From contig JAOTON010000385.1 in NCBI GenBank assembly GCA_034440635.1, positions 2,510,501 through 2,574,500 of the forward strand: DNA of 64,000 bases, read 5' to 3'. The notes beneath the pieces were generated by a model. That model saw only the letters and a program-made list of their open reading frames with translations. It searched no databases and had not been told where the DNA came from. This document shows positions 31,026-43,166 of this stretch, in pieces (the stretch's first letter is position 1; each line of letters begins with the position of its first letter). This DNA is from Lepas anatifera. Its lineage: Eukaryota; Arthropoda; Thecostraca; Lepadidae. Position numbers and translations under genes: made by a program.

Positions 31026-34000
31026 ACCGACAGACTGAGCATAACTGGGTTGTCTCAATGAGCAGATTCAGGATTTCCAATGGGGGAGGCACGTGGGCGA
31101 GAAGGTTTTCATATAACTTCCATGTAATAGGATCGTTTTTTATAACCGTTTTAACTAGTGTTTAGTGGTTTCCCGAACATTAGGCATATTGGGAAATGAT
31201 CTTCCAAAAATAGCTCTGAATCTGGCGCCAAACTCTCCACTACCGGGGCGGATTGAGTCAACTCGCGGGGCAGGTTCCATGGTCTACGCTGGGGTCACTA
31301 GTGGTTGCGACATGTTTTGGAAGTTCGCTCCGGAGCTGGAGGCCTATTTCAATGCATGATGTGGCGGTTTGTGTTCTTTTTCGTTTTGCTACAAGAGTAC
31401 CGTGAGCCACCGAATACCACTGCTACATTATACCTCCGCTGATTAGCGATGGTAAGCGTGCGCGAGTTGTGGTCCAATCTCTCCAACACCTCCCAGTCAG
31501 GGTTTTTTAAGGAAAGATGTGGAGTAAAGTTTTTGTGGGGTTCAAATGCTCCTGACGAGTTGAATAAGAATTAGAAGGATAATGTTTAGGCCAGGTCAAT
31601 AAAAGTTAGCAAACGTGTAGATAATTTCATGGGATAGTTACCATGATTTGCATTTTCCCAATAGATTTTACTGAAAGTAGCTATAGAAGGTGTTTAGACA
31701 TCGTAGGATTCCTTCCATTACGGCGAACCAGTTTGCATATAAGATGGGCATATTGTGCCAGATGGAATAATTTAAGAGACCTCAAGCCAGGTCAAGGCCA
31801 TCTGTTGCCCTGGTATGGTCATTATGATTTTTTTAAAAGTTTTCATGACCTTTCACGTTCTTTGCTCCAAGTAGAGTTGTTTGGTACCATTTCTATCGCA
31901 ATCGAAAAATATTTAGGTCTGCCTCATGGGGCCTAAAGATATCGAGGTTCGTTCAAAATAACTATATTGGGGACTACTACGGCTGACGCTGTGAGACCGA
32001 TAATATTTCCAAACGTGTTTCATGTTAGAGCCCACTATTGAAAAATTTTCATATAGGCATTTAAGAGTCCATAGAGTGCCATAAATCAGAAGAACAAGGT
32101 CTCTGTAAACTATGATAAAGAGGGCAGTGCTCGCTTATAAGGCCTCGACCAGCATATTCTTTTGCTCACTACTCGAAATGTTTTAGGTGGTAAGCTGAGT
32201 CAAAAAACATTTCTGAGCTGGACACCATGGTTATATTGCATTTGCAGGTGCTAATTATGAAATATATGTTCGGAATGTCACAACTGACTTCATGCTGTGA
32301 GCACCCCGGCAGGTCACGCAGTTTAGTCGTGAGGAAGTGCTAGACCCACACTTCCATGGGTAATGCGCCAACAATGTGCGCCTTTTCTCCATCTTTCACC
32401 GCTATTTTACAGCTTTAGAAAGTTGAAATTCAGCATGGACGACCCTTATGCACCCCCGTCACCCTCAACTTTGAAGTTGGCCGCCCCATTTTCACAATTG
32501 CCCTCTTTTCATCCCTTAGGTGCCCCTCTGCAACACGGACCGTCCTCATTCACTTTTAGCCGGCCTCTTCTGCATGATTGCACGCACCTTCTCCATCATT
32601 GCCCTCTCTTGTGTAGCCTTATGACGCCCCACTTCAACGCATATCGCCCTCACTTACCCCAGATTTCATCTTATTTGTGGTCGGGTACCCCTAATTTCAT
32701 GATTATCCTCCCTTCTCAGCCTTAGGGCACTCCACTGCAACATGGAACGCCCTCAATTTTCGGTGGTAAAAGTTGCCCCGAGTTTATGTACATAATGTAT
32801 GCTTTGGGTATCGATTTGTGCCATGTTTTGCTCAGATACTAATCAGAATCCCCCAGGGCGCACACACTCATGCCCGCCCGACACGTGGTTGTGACTTGGT
32901 CGATATGTGGTTGTGTTATGCATTGCAATGAGAACATGCTACGATGCAATATAGCGGACTGATAAAAATCATGTTTCACATGAAGCAGAGTTCGTGCTCA
33001 TTGTCAAATATATTTTATATTTGTTTCGAGAAATTTCGAAATCGAATGATGATTAAGTGTCTATGCTGTTGACTTTGATCATTTACTTTTGTTGCCGAGG
33101 CTTATTTTTTCGCTTTGCCTTTTGCTTGCGTCCCCCTTGAATTCCAAAATCCAAAAACAGTTCGCTCTGGTGTAGAATATTATGAATTTACCGCTATCTG
33201 CTCTGCACAGAAAGGGTAAATTCAGACAGCAACTGGTCCCCAAATTTCCAGGGGTCGCCCTTCCGTGAATTTGTCCCTAAGAAGCTGCCCAAGTAGAGGT
33301 GCCCTGATTCACTTGTATCTGATTGACGAATTCTGCCTTTCACTAGCGTTTCTTTTTAGTCGGCGCCTGTTTAAGTGACACTCCAAAAACACACGAAGAA
33401 TTAGTGTCACAAAAGCTCCCTTCATGATACCAAAGACTATCCTCCCACTGGTAGTTTGGCTGCCCCCGTGGCTTGGCTACCCCTTAGCGAAATTCTGGAT
33501 CCGTCCCTGGCTGGTGCGAGCTGGCAGTGTGGACCTGTCGACGGTTTGGTTCCAGGTCAACATAGTGGCACAAAGCAGCGTTCCGGCCACAAAAGCTGGA
33601 AGCGGTACACAAAGCCAGTGCAGAAGACAAAACAAGGGTCCCTAATGCACTTCAACGGCAGTGTTCCTCAGCTGTAATGACTGTTGGTAAATTGAGGCGG
33701 CAGGTGACGGCGGACATTTTGCACTCCGCCATAACACTCCACAACGCCATTTACTCTCACATCTAGAACAGGCTCAACCACTAAAGTAGTTAAAACGTTT
33801 GCAATCGTGTTTGGTCTAAAGACTCCTCGCTCAATACCAAAAGTCAGTTTTAGTTTTGCATCTTACCACAATACTGTACACTCCGCCCGATACCACTGCA
33901 GGTCGCGATTGGTTTTTAGTGTTTCTGCAAAATACTCCATTGTCACGACGTGCTACTCTTTTCTTTTCTTGAATTTGATACCGATGCCTCAACCTATTTG

Positions 34001-34672
34001 TGGTAAATGGCAAACGGTGATGTTTGTGTATACCTACGTACCCTTTACTCCGAATTTACAGCGGCCAGGGCTTAGTTGACTGGACGTCCGCACAACTGGT
34101 TTGTTTCCGCGTGACTTTCTGTTCTTGTCAGGGTGAACGAGACCTGTACATATGACCTTCGCGCCACGTGTCAGTTAATACGGACCAAAGCAGCGGAGCA
34201 GTCTGGAGGATTTTACACAGAGGAGTACCCTTCAAAACTCGATCGAGCCGTAAAAAATCAGAACTATTTGCGAAATCTTGGCGACGTTACAAAATTTATG
34301 GATTGCCGTAGGCTTGGTGAAACTTGAATGACTCCAAAATTGTGATAAACCTTCATGGTTTCTTTGATATCCAGAATATCCCAAAAATGATAACAAGCTT
34401 CAGTGTTTTTTATCTTCAAATGACTCCCTGGCTTGTAACACAAAAAACAATGTCTATACCCATAGACTTTTTATGCAGAACAATCAGTGAGAAGATGCAA
34501 TGACTGATCCAAAACGACCTTACACAGGCCCTTCCGATTTTCTTGCAAAGTTCACCTTGATCGCCAAACTGTGGCCGACATGGCAAGCGTGTGTATTCAG
34601 TCTGCCTCACAGAGAGATAGGAGATGGTGACACAGTCGGTGCCCTCCTCCTTCCACAAGTACACTGCGGGTG
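31026..34672. other. No gene recognised; minor repeats
   Basis: Contains a degenerate duplication near 32502 and 32704 (TTAGGTGCCCCTCTGCAACA against TTAGGGCACTCCACTGCAAC) and a hAT-like end near 33495-33515 (TTCTGGATCCGTCCCTGG). No supported exon. Confidence 0.4.
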
Positions 34673-34884
34673 TTTTTTATTTATATATTTATTTTTATCA
34701 GGGCCACTCCCAACAGCCACACTTGCCCAATTACAGGGAGCTGGCGCAGGCGTTTAAGGAACCTCTCCACCGGGTCAGACCGGAGATAAAAGGCAGTTTC
34801 CCGCCGTGGGGATTGAACCCACGTTAATCCATGCTATCCGACCCAAATACGGACAATGAAGCCACTAGGCTACCCCGGCTCCTG
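34673..34884 (-). mobile_element. tRNA-derived SINE
   Basis: Read on the minus strand, the head holds box A (TAGCCTAGTGG near 34872-34862) and box B (GGTTCAATCCC near 34819-34808), the internal RNA polymerase III promoter of a tRNA. A body with CTGTAATTGGGCAAGTGTGG and TTGGGAGTGGCCCTGATAA follows, and then an A/T-rich tail (34674-34697). The body/tail segment recurs at 49631, which supports a dispersed family. Confidence 0.75.
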
Positions 34885-35600
34885 TGTGACAGACCCGGCT
34901 CTGTTACCTGTGTGACAGATCCAGCAGTGCACCGTTCAGAGCGGCAGTGTCGTGACACTGTCCAGTGTGACAGTGTCATGTCACTGGAATGTCATCAGGG
35001 CGACACCGTCTAGTGTGTCAGTGTCATGTCACTGGGATGTCGTCAGGGCGACATCGTCCAGTGTGTTAGTGTCATGTCACTGGGGTGTCATCAGAATGAC
35101 GCCGTCCAGTGTGACAGTGTCATGTCACTGAGGTGTCATCAGGGCAATGTGACAGTGTCATGTCACTGAGGTGTCATCAGGGTGACACTGTCCAGTGTGA
35201 CAGTGTCATGTCACTGAGGTGTCATCAGGGCAATGTGACAGTGTCATGTCACTGAGGTGTCATCAGGGTGACACTGTCCAGTGTGACAGTGTCATGTCAC
35301 TGAGGTGTATCAGGGCAATGTGACAGTGTCATGTCACTGAGGGGTTATCGACGCCGTCAGTGTTTTCCATGACACCGCAGCTGTCCTGACGCGCCCAGTG
35401 TGACAGTGTCATGTCACTGGGGTGTAATCAGGGCAACGTCGTTCAGTGAGGCGGTGTCATGTCACTGGGATGTCATCAGGGCGACGCCGTCCAGAGTGAC
35501 AGGGAGACATGTCACCAGGCTGTCACGGAAGGGCGGCACTTGGCTACCTCTGGTAGCGAGCTGTCACCTGGGCCGTCCAGAGTGAAATAGTGTCATGTCA
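34885..35600 (+). repeat. 48-base tandem array
   Basis: The unit CAGTGTGACAGTGTCATGTC, then ACTGAGGTGTCATCAGGGTG and ACACTGTC, repeats many times. Full-length units alternate with a shortened form reading CAGGGCAATGTGACAGTGTC. It begins next to the SINE head and decays toward 35600. Confidence 0.92.
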
Positions 35601-36900
35601 CAAGACTGACTGGGTAGGGCGGCAACCCACCGCCTCCGACAGTGGGCTGAGTCAAACCACGGCACGGAGAAGTGAACTCCGCTGTCCAAGATTCAGCACT
35701 CAGTTAGGTATGGTTGTGAGGGCTTTCTGTGTCGTCCTTGCTTCGGAACGGTGCTGAGTACCGCGGCTGTGTGCGGCATTCTCTGCGTGTTATCCAGTAC
35801 CAAGGGATGAACTGGGAGAGCAGTGCCGGAAAGCACAGGTTCCGGCATCAGGCGCGTACGCCAGTGTTCTCTGGTTCCCTGCAGCTGTACCGCGAGGCTG
35901 TATGCAGGGCTTATCAGAGCAGTTGTATCGCAGAGAGGCGGCAGCGGACGGCACACAATGCCGCCGCTTCCGGACCGCGAGCCGGCACCTCCTCACCTCG
36001 AGGTCACCACTCACCATCTCTCCGAGCACTGACACCAGCCCTGTCAGCTGATGGTGACGTCACCAACATGTCATTCCGGTCCAGCGCTCTTAATTAATGC
36101 CAATTATCTAAGCTATCAAACGTCGAACAACTTCTCAGGGCTGGGTTTGAGTAGGTCTCCCTCTGGTTTACTATGGGGTTCCACCAAGCTGACTTTTCAC
36201 CTCTGGCGCGGGGTGAGCGGGAGGGGGTGGGACGACAGGGTGACACACCTTTACTCGTCATGTGTCGCATTGAGGGCGGGGAGGTGGCGCACGCCTGTGC
36301 CGCACATAGTGGGGCCGCATGTCGCACAATACCAAATCACCAGCCGGTACAGTAGCGGATTAGCAGCCGGCATCCGCTCCCCATTCAGGCCAATCCTGGC
36401 TTAATCAGTGCTCTCCGCCATCTCGTGCACGCTGATTGCTAGCTATTCGCTGCCGCAAATGAGCGAATGACTAATTTGTTTAGGAATTTGGTTCTGTCTC
36501 ATTGTTGGATAAACAACTAATGACCGAAATAGCAAGCTGATGCGTTGTGGGCTCGTATTAGCAGAATGCGAGTTTCAGCATACAAGAATTGATGGGCGTG
36601 TGGATTCCTTGTGGGATTATTCTGCGTTTCCTGTAATAATTTGGGCTTATTTTTTTGCTATTCGGATATGCAACGAGCAGGGTACCACGACAAAGTGATA
36701 TACACCTCTGGTCCATTTGTCCCCTGGGCTCCTATGCCCACATAGTTCTTGCACCTCCCAATTCGCTTGGTACTTAGTATTAATTATTGCGTGTCAGAAT
36801 TGTAGGTGTCACATTTTGATGCCACACACAGTTTTTTTAGATATTTATACGGGTGCCAATTTTTTACGTTTTACTTCGTGGCTGATAAAATTTCTTACAG
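35601..36900. other. No gene recognised
   Basis: Moderately GC-rich with frames on both strands and no clear splice-bounded exon, apart from possible intron sequence leading to the candidate at 36901. Confidence 0.4.
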
Positions 36901-37081
36901 ATCATAGAGACAGACTACAGCAACTGGAAGTAATAGCTCATCTCTATGTATCGGATGAATTTTGTTTAGGGATACAACCGCTGGGTGGAGCAGACCTTGA
37001 GGCCATGAACTTGAACCTACCCCGTATTCAGGGGCTATTGCAAACCGCTACAGTTTTTAATGTGCCCTGGGGACGGCTACG
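36901..37081 (+). CDS. Candidate internal exon, product unknown
   Basis: Preceded by TAAAATTTCTTACAG, a good acceptor, and followed by CTACG|GTGAGG, a good donor. The 181-base segment is open in the frame that reads LQQLEVIAHLYVSDEFCLGI and then GADLEAMNLNLPRIQGLLQT, ending FNVPWGRLR. The composition is protein-like and helical. No family was recognised, and no neighbouring exon was found to extend it, so it may be a decoy. Confidence 0.3.
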
Positions 37082-38053
37082 GTGAGGTTCGCTTCACTTT
37101 GTATAGCCGATGGGACATTATGTTTATGGCGCATCTTTTAAGGTACAAATTTTGGACGAGTTTATTAGTTATGCTTTAAGCCTAAGACGACAGCACAAGT
37201 TTAGACTTTATTACATTTGCGCTGCGTCCCATCAGCCCTAGCTTGGATTGAACACGCGCTGGTAACAGGGTCCATGCCACCTTCACCGGTACAGAGGAAG
37301 GTACCTATCCTCCCCTACGATCTCAGCAACCATGTCATGAGGTAGCGAAAAGCGGAAAGCGGAGTTGAATGATCCGTTTTGATCTCTACCGAAAAAAATT
37401 TAGATCTAATTTTTTGTTCAGTTCACCTCGAAAGTCACTAAAGACCAAGTAATTAATCAGAGGACTACAATAGAAATCTCATGTGCGTGATGTGTCGTGA
37501 TAGCTGACAGCGTAGAGCTATATAACATATAAGAGTACAATCGGAATCCACTCATCACGATGGAATGTGTTACCTTTTTAGTCTGTTTGCATCGCTGTTT
37601 GTTGTAAGCATAGACATCTACAATGGTTGTATGGTTTTATAGCTATAGCTGTTGATGCATTCAGCTTATGAAGCAGCCAGCCCCGGTCTCCGCTACTTCT
37701 CTTAAATACCCCTAAAGATAGTTACAGGATTTACATAGCATTCGGGATGCTTGTGTAAATGCGCACCTAACTAATGTAGTATTTGCCTCCTTCTTAAGTA
37801 GTTGGTCAAACAGGACAGGATTGGTTTCATCAGATCACAAACCGCACCAACGGCAACAAGGGGGGAGAGAGAGAGAGAGACTTGAGAGTCTTTAGCCTCT
37901 TACGGACTCAATACTGCTCCTTTAGGTCCAAACAAAGTCTAGAAGAAAACATATTTCGATTATTTGTTTTTCCCCGTATATGTTAGTCGCAAAATAGCTA
38001 ATCGTATAATCCTATGCGGCACATATCCAATGATACGAAATTATGGGAACCTC
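37082..38053. other. No gene recognised
   Basis: AT-rich, with a short GA run near 37867. Nothing supported. Confidence 0.4.
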
Positions 38054-40069
38054 TTAACCCGTACCCCACCGGGGGTCCGGCACCACCTTTGCCCCACCGT
38101 GGGCCATCGATGCCTCCCTCTAACTCAGAAAATATGGGGGTTAGCGCAAATCTGCAAAATGCATTAGAAAGCTCGCGTGAATTCATTAAGAAATTACTTC
38201 GCATGTTTAAGCGCTCAGGTCAATGGTTTGACCTCCAGAGGTCAAGTTAGGTCACGATAGGCTATTTCCACTCAAATATGGAATGCTTAACCCGCCCCAC
38301 CGGGGTCCAGCGCCAACTTCGCCCCACCGGGGGCATCGATGGCCCCCTCACTCTAACTCGAAAATGTGCGCGTTGGCAATCTGCAAAGTGCATTAGAAAG
38401 CTCGCGTGAATTCAGTAGAAATTACTAAGCATATTTTAGTGCTCAGGTCAATGGTTTGACCTCCAGAGGTCAAATTAGGTCCGATCGGCTATTTTCACTC
38501 AAATATGCAATGCTTAAGCAAACTGGGCATAACTCTCATGCCATTAGGCTATTGAAGTCTGGTAAGTACATTTGATAGAAAATTGTCAGTCCTTTTTTGC
38601 TATGTGAAACGTAAGACCTCTCGCCATTAGTTTGACCTCCAGAGGTCACCTCGTGACCTAAGATGACCTGAGGTCCAAAGGTCGGAAAGTAACCTTGTTG
38701 TATATCAATGGAAGCCAGTGACAAGACAAACACGATGGTGTTTGTTTTAGGCTCTAGCTTAATTAGGTCAGAGTTATTGTCAAATACTGTTTTTGACCCC
38801 TGGTGACCTTGGATGACCTTGGGTGGTCAAGGGCAAATATGGCCCCTGGAATCCGTGAAAGGGTGTCCAGAACCCCTTTCTGATCAAGCTGAACATTTTC
38901 ATCGCTTTTGTGACTTTTAGATCATAAGACAGCTTTTCCCATGCTTTGTCAATGGGGGGTCACCTCGTGACCTGACCTCAGGGCACGAAATCGAAAATCC
39001 CGGATATCCCTTGTCACACTGGGGGGCCATAAGTGTGGAAGTTTCAATTCATCGAATTCGAAATGTAGCTCTTACGGCTCTAAGTTGAAGTGAGGTGACC
39101 TTGGTTGACCTCGTCTGGTGCCTGACCTTGGGTGACCCGGGGTAAAAATTTCAGGGATGGTGGGAAAATAATGAATAAAGGTGGCCCTCAACCGCGGTGC
39201 TGCGCCTCTTCGTTTTTCTGCTATCCCGAAAACCTTGGGGCCTCATGGCCCCCGGTGGGCGATGGTTAAGAAAACTGGACGTAACTCTTCTGCCGTTAGA
39301 GCTATTGAGATCTGGTAAACTACATTGGATAGGAAAATGTCAGACCTTTCTCCGCTCCGTGGAACGTAATGAACTTCCGCCAGTGGTTTGTCCTCCAGAG
39401 GTCACCTCGTGACTTCATATGACCTAAGGTCATCAAAGGTCAGAAAGTGACCGTGCTGTATATCAAATGAAAGCTAGTGATGAGACATACACGATGGTGT
39501 TTAACTCAATGCTCTAGCTTAATTAGGTCACAAAATATTCACAAAATACTGTTTTTGACCCCTGGTGACCTTGGATGACCTTGGAGAGGTCAAAGAGTGA
39601 AAATATGACCCCTGGGATCCGTCAAAGGGTGTCCAAGAACACTTTTCTGAGCAAGCCGAGCATTTGCAATCCTTTTTGTGGCTTTTAAATCATAATAAGG
39701 TAGCTTTTTCCCATGCTTTTTCAATGGGAGAGGTCGCCTTGTGACCTGACCTTAGGGCACGAAATCGAAAAATCCTGGATATACACCTGATAGACCCTGG
39801 TAGGGCCATGAGCTGTACGAAGTTTCAAATTGATTGATTAAGAAATGTAGCTCTTATAGAGCTCAAAAGATGAAATGAGGTGACCTTGGTTGACCTCGCC
39901 TGGTGACCTGACCTTGGGTGGCCCGGGGTAGAAAATTTCAGGGATGGTGTGAAAATGATGGGGTGAGAGATAGAGCCCTCAACTGAGGTCCTGCGTTTGG
40001 TCGTTTTTCTGCTATCCCGAATAAAACCTTATGGGGGCCATTCACGCCCCCCGGTGGGGTGAGGGTTAA
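38054..40069 (+). mobile_element. TTAA-type element, family 1, copy D, interrupted by copy E
   Basis: The first part is 38054-38290 and the second 39266-40069, together about 1,037 bases once the insertion is removed. The left end starts TTAACCCGTACCCCACCGGG and the right end finishes GGTGGGGTGAGGGTTAA. The break lies in the sequence that reads AATGATTAAGCAAACTGGGC in other copies: here AATGCTTAA is followed by copy E, and then TTAAGAAAACTGGACG continues copy D. The interior is AGGTCA-rich and more diverged than copies A-C. Confidence 0.8.
38287..39269 (+). mobile_element. TTAA-type element, family 1, copy E, nested in copy D
   Basis: Starts TTAACCCGCCCCACCGGGG at 38287 and ends GTGGGCGATGGTTAA at 39269. 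At 983 bases it is shorter than its relatives because of many one- to four-base losses. Because it sits within a known sequence (copy D), it shows directly that TTAA is present once in the unoccupied site and twice after insertion. Confidence 0.8.
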
Positions 40070-40115
40070 AGAAAGGCGATATCGGGTCCTCGCTGCCCCA
40101 TTTCCTGTTCTTGGG

Positions 40116-40118
<3 letters not shown>

Positions 40119-40168
<50 letters not shown>
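40119..40168. repeat. (AT)n microsatellite
   Basis: Twenty-five perfect AT units, about 50 bases beyond the end of copy D. Confidence 0.98.
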
Positions 40169-40170
<2 letters not shown>

Positions 40171-41166
40171 TGACTCTTGCGCAATAGCTGGCATAAAACT
40201 GCAAAAGAGGCCTTCTTCAGTGCTTGGAATTCAGGAGGGTTAAGTGAACCCAGCCAGCTACTGCGGGGCAAACAGAACGGCTCGGCTCGGTCGGAGGGGG
40301 GGCAGCTGGGGTGCTTGCTCAACACACCTCCTCGGAAAAACCGCGCGTTAAAGCGAGGGGCCCAGGTCTGACTCGGTTAACTGGAGTGAGATTTACAGAG
40401 AATTCCAGGGCTCAACAGGTAGGCAGGGCTCTCAGTAATGTAGGGCTTATCAGGAAGACAGAGCTTATCTGGAAGGCATGGCACTTCAGAAGAGACACGG
40501 CAGTGGACACAGAAAGATGCATGCACAAAATGTATTGCAGAAAAAACTGCACTTGATATGCAGAACAGAACAAGTTGATGTTCTACTTTGGCATAACCTG
40601 TCAGGGCTGTTAATGAGTGTTTGGTGCTGTTTTATGTCCTACACGTCCCCATTCTTACCCAGAATACGTTATTTAAACAGCTGAGGCCGACTGAAACACA
40701 GGCGAAGAGCATCATCGGTAGAGTTTTGCCCTCATAGCAGTAAGAACCTTTCCGAAGGCCACCGAGGAATCACCGCTGTTTTTTTAACTTGCTTAGGTTA
40801 ATTTTTGCGTTCAAAACAAACTTCATCCGGTCCAACTAGCAGTAGAGCCGATGCATTTCTCGTGTGAGTTGAAGCGTGGTTCAAATGATGAAAGGCAGGG
40901 TAATGTTAGGCTATTTTTCAAATCCGGAGATGTGTATATAAAGCATAACAGCGAAAGCAGGCAAATACATCAACCTAACATATCATCCCATCATCACATT
41001 TGGTGTTTGCAGGTCATATGGCGCTTAAAGGTACTACTCCGATGACATCGGTACTGCTAATGTTCCTCCTGCAAAGTACAATACATCGGAAGTCCAGAAG
41101 TCAGAGACCATCCGCCAGTTCAAGCAGGCCTTTTCGAATGCTTTCTGCGCTGACTGTCGAAAACCT
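40169..41166. other. No gene recognised
   Basis: Short frames only. GC-rich start near 40240-40370. No supported feature. Confidence 0.4.
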
Positions 41167-41974
41167 TTAAGCCTCGCCCCAGTGGGGGGAGGGGGTGTTG
41201 GAACACTCCCGTCGGGTTTTGCCGGTGGCACGAAAAAACAGCGGCCCGAAGCGCCGCCGTACTCGGCACACCTTATTCGTGATCAATTCCGCAACTTCAC
41301 CAACATTTTAAGGTTAGGTCATCTCAGGTCAGGTCACCAGTGCAGGTCAAGTGACCTCACCTAAGCTTTAATTTTGATAATATTGCATTTTTATTATTAT
41401 TAAAAATCGATTTATATGCGTAGAAGTTGTATTAGCTGCACACACTTCCACACAGTTAGTGGCTTTTCAAGTGCCGTCACAATGAACATGAAACAATGGA
41501 AACTATGGCAGGAGACGGGAAGGATAAGGATGGGTGAGGGCAAATGAAGGTGGAATACTACCTGACAGATTTTGTCTTATGCACATTGACCATGTTGGGT
41601 TAGATGGTGACCTTGCCCTGAGCTTGGGTCAGGATCATTTGTATGTTTTGACCTAGTGTCGTCTTATTATACATTATCGATTTGCCGTAACGAGAGGAAG
41701 TCAATGGTGTCTAAAAATGATCCTAACTAAACCCTGTTAGACGCTAGAGCCCAAACACTCTACTCTAACGTGCCACCTTCTTTGACCTGTTATGGCCTCA
41801 ATATTGATCTGAGCCAAAAGGTGACCGACGTAGTTTCTTCGTGAATCTTTATCAGCTATCCTCCACCGTTCGAGTTTTTCGCTATCCCGCATAGGAGCCG
41901 AGTTCGAGGGGGTGTTCGAACACCCCCACCATGGCGAAGGTGGCTCGGAATACCACCGGGGTACCAGGTTTTAA
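41167..41974 (-). mobile_element. TTAA-type element, family 2, copy 2, uninterrupted
   Basis: TTAA at 41167-41170 and 41971-41974. Relative to the copy at 2947-6108 it is inverted. GAGGGGGTGTTCGAACACCC near 41907 and CGCTATCCCGCATAGGAGC correspond to that copy's left end. TTAAGCCTCGCCCCAGTGGG at 41167 and AGGTCAAGTGACCTCACC near 41345 correspond to its right end. It serves as the empty-site reference for locating the nested insertions there. 808 bases, non-coding, with scattered AGGTCA. Confidence 0.75.
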
Positions 41975-42853
41975 TAAATGTGTGTACGCCTTAGCGTTGG
42001 ACGCCTACGCTTAGTCCTATTTACATATGCAGTCCGCTCAACTGGCAAACTCTTATTCACTCCTCAACTAGAGGATTTTATTCAACTGTGTGACTGGCTT
42101 CATTCTTTTTGAAAATATATCCAAATTAGCACAGGTGAGCTGATTGAGATAGTGACTAGCCTTCTCCCGGGTGGGAGGGGGGTTTATAGACTACCCTCAC
42201 CTTGGTGGGAGGAGGTGAGGAGAATTAAAAATCCTTTTCTTATTGAAAATTATGGCAGCTAAGAAGATGCAGAAAATTTAGTCTGAAGGTACTCAAAAAT
42301 GCAGTCAAAGCTATTTCTTGCAATTCAATACTGATGTCCCCAGAAATCTAGAGATGATATTGCTGAAATGATGTACACATACATGGACTGAGGCATGGGG
42401 CACTCAGAGCAAATGGACTTGTTAAAGCATAGTCCGGTCGTGATCGATCGTGATTGGCTTACAATAGCGAATAGCAATTTTACTGGCAGCAGTAGCGCCA
42501 GCCAGAGGTTGAAAAATCTGTCAAATAGCCAACAATTCTGATGAAAAAAGTAGATCACGTTGGTGACAAAATGGGCAAAATTGTTCTCACCTCAACGTGA
42601 AAAGTTGATGCTCAGTCTGCCGGTACGTTGTTTAAGATTTAGAAGGACTCAGGGGGTTTGGAAAATAATTCCTTTTGGTGCCAAAGCTCAATATTCTTGG
42701 TCACACAAGTTTGGCTTGAATTTTCATTGTTGCCATTCTTTTTCCGATCTCTGACTCCAGCTAACATAATAAATAGTTATCGTTCAAATAAGAGAGACTT
42801 AACGGCTCAAAAAGCTAACACAAACACCAAAACGCATAAGATGCACGATTAAA
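41975..42853. other. No gene recognised
   Basis: Short frames only; AT-rich. Confidence 0.4.
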
Positions 42854-42877
42854 ATGTCCAACGTCCACGCCTCTCTG

Positions 42878-43166
42878 CAATGTCCCGCGACTCCTCAATT
42901 TTGTGTCCCTGCAATGTCCCCGACTCATCAATTTTGTGTCCCTTCAATGTCCGCGACTCCTCAATTTTGTGTCCCTGCAATGTCCCGCGACTCCTCAATT
43001 TTGTGTCCCTGCAATGTCCCGCGACTCCTCAATCTTGTGTCCCTGCAATGTCCCGCGACTCCTCAACCTTGTGTCCCTGCAATGTCCCGCGACTCCTCAA
43101 TCTTGTGTCCCTGTAATGCCTGGTGACTCCTCAATCTTGCGTCCTTTTAATGTCCGGTGATTCCTC
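42878..43166 (+). repeat. 34-base tandem array
   Basis: The unit AATGTCCCGCGACTCCTCAA plus TTTTGTGTCCCTGC repeats about eight times with few substitutions. It decays at the 3' end (TGCCTGGTGACTCC, TGTCCGGTGATTCC). All three forward frames stay open because of periodicity; they are not genes. Confidence 0.95.

Noticed and set aside
30527..31092. Cys/Leu/Val-rich minus-strand frames resembling membrane proteins
   Set aside because: They derive from the ACAGACA/ACATAGATA simple repeat and its 230-base duplication.
29085..35600. CRISPR array
   Set aside because: Units are contiguous tandem repeats without unique spacers, in a eukaryotic context.
42854..43160. Three overlapping forward frames of 78-90 residues
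   Set aside because: All come from the 34-base tandem array; no single frame is favoured.
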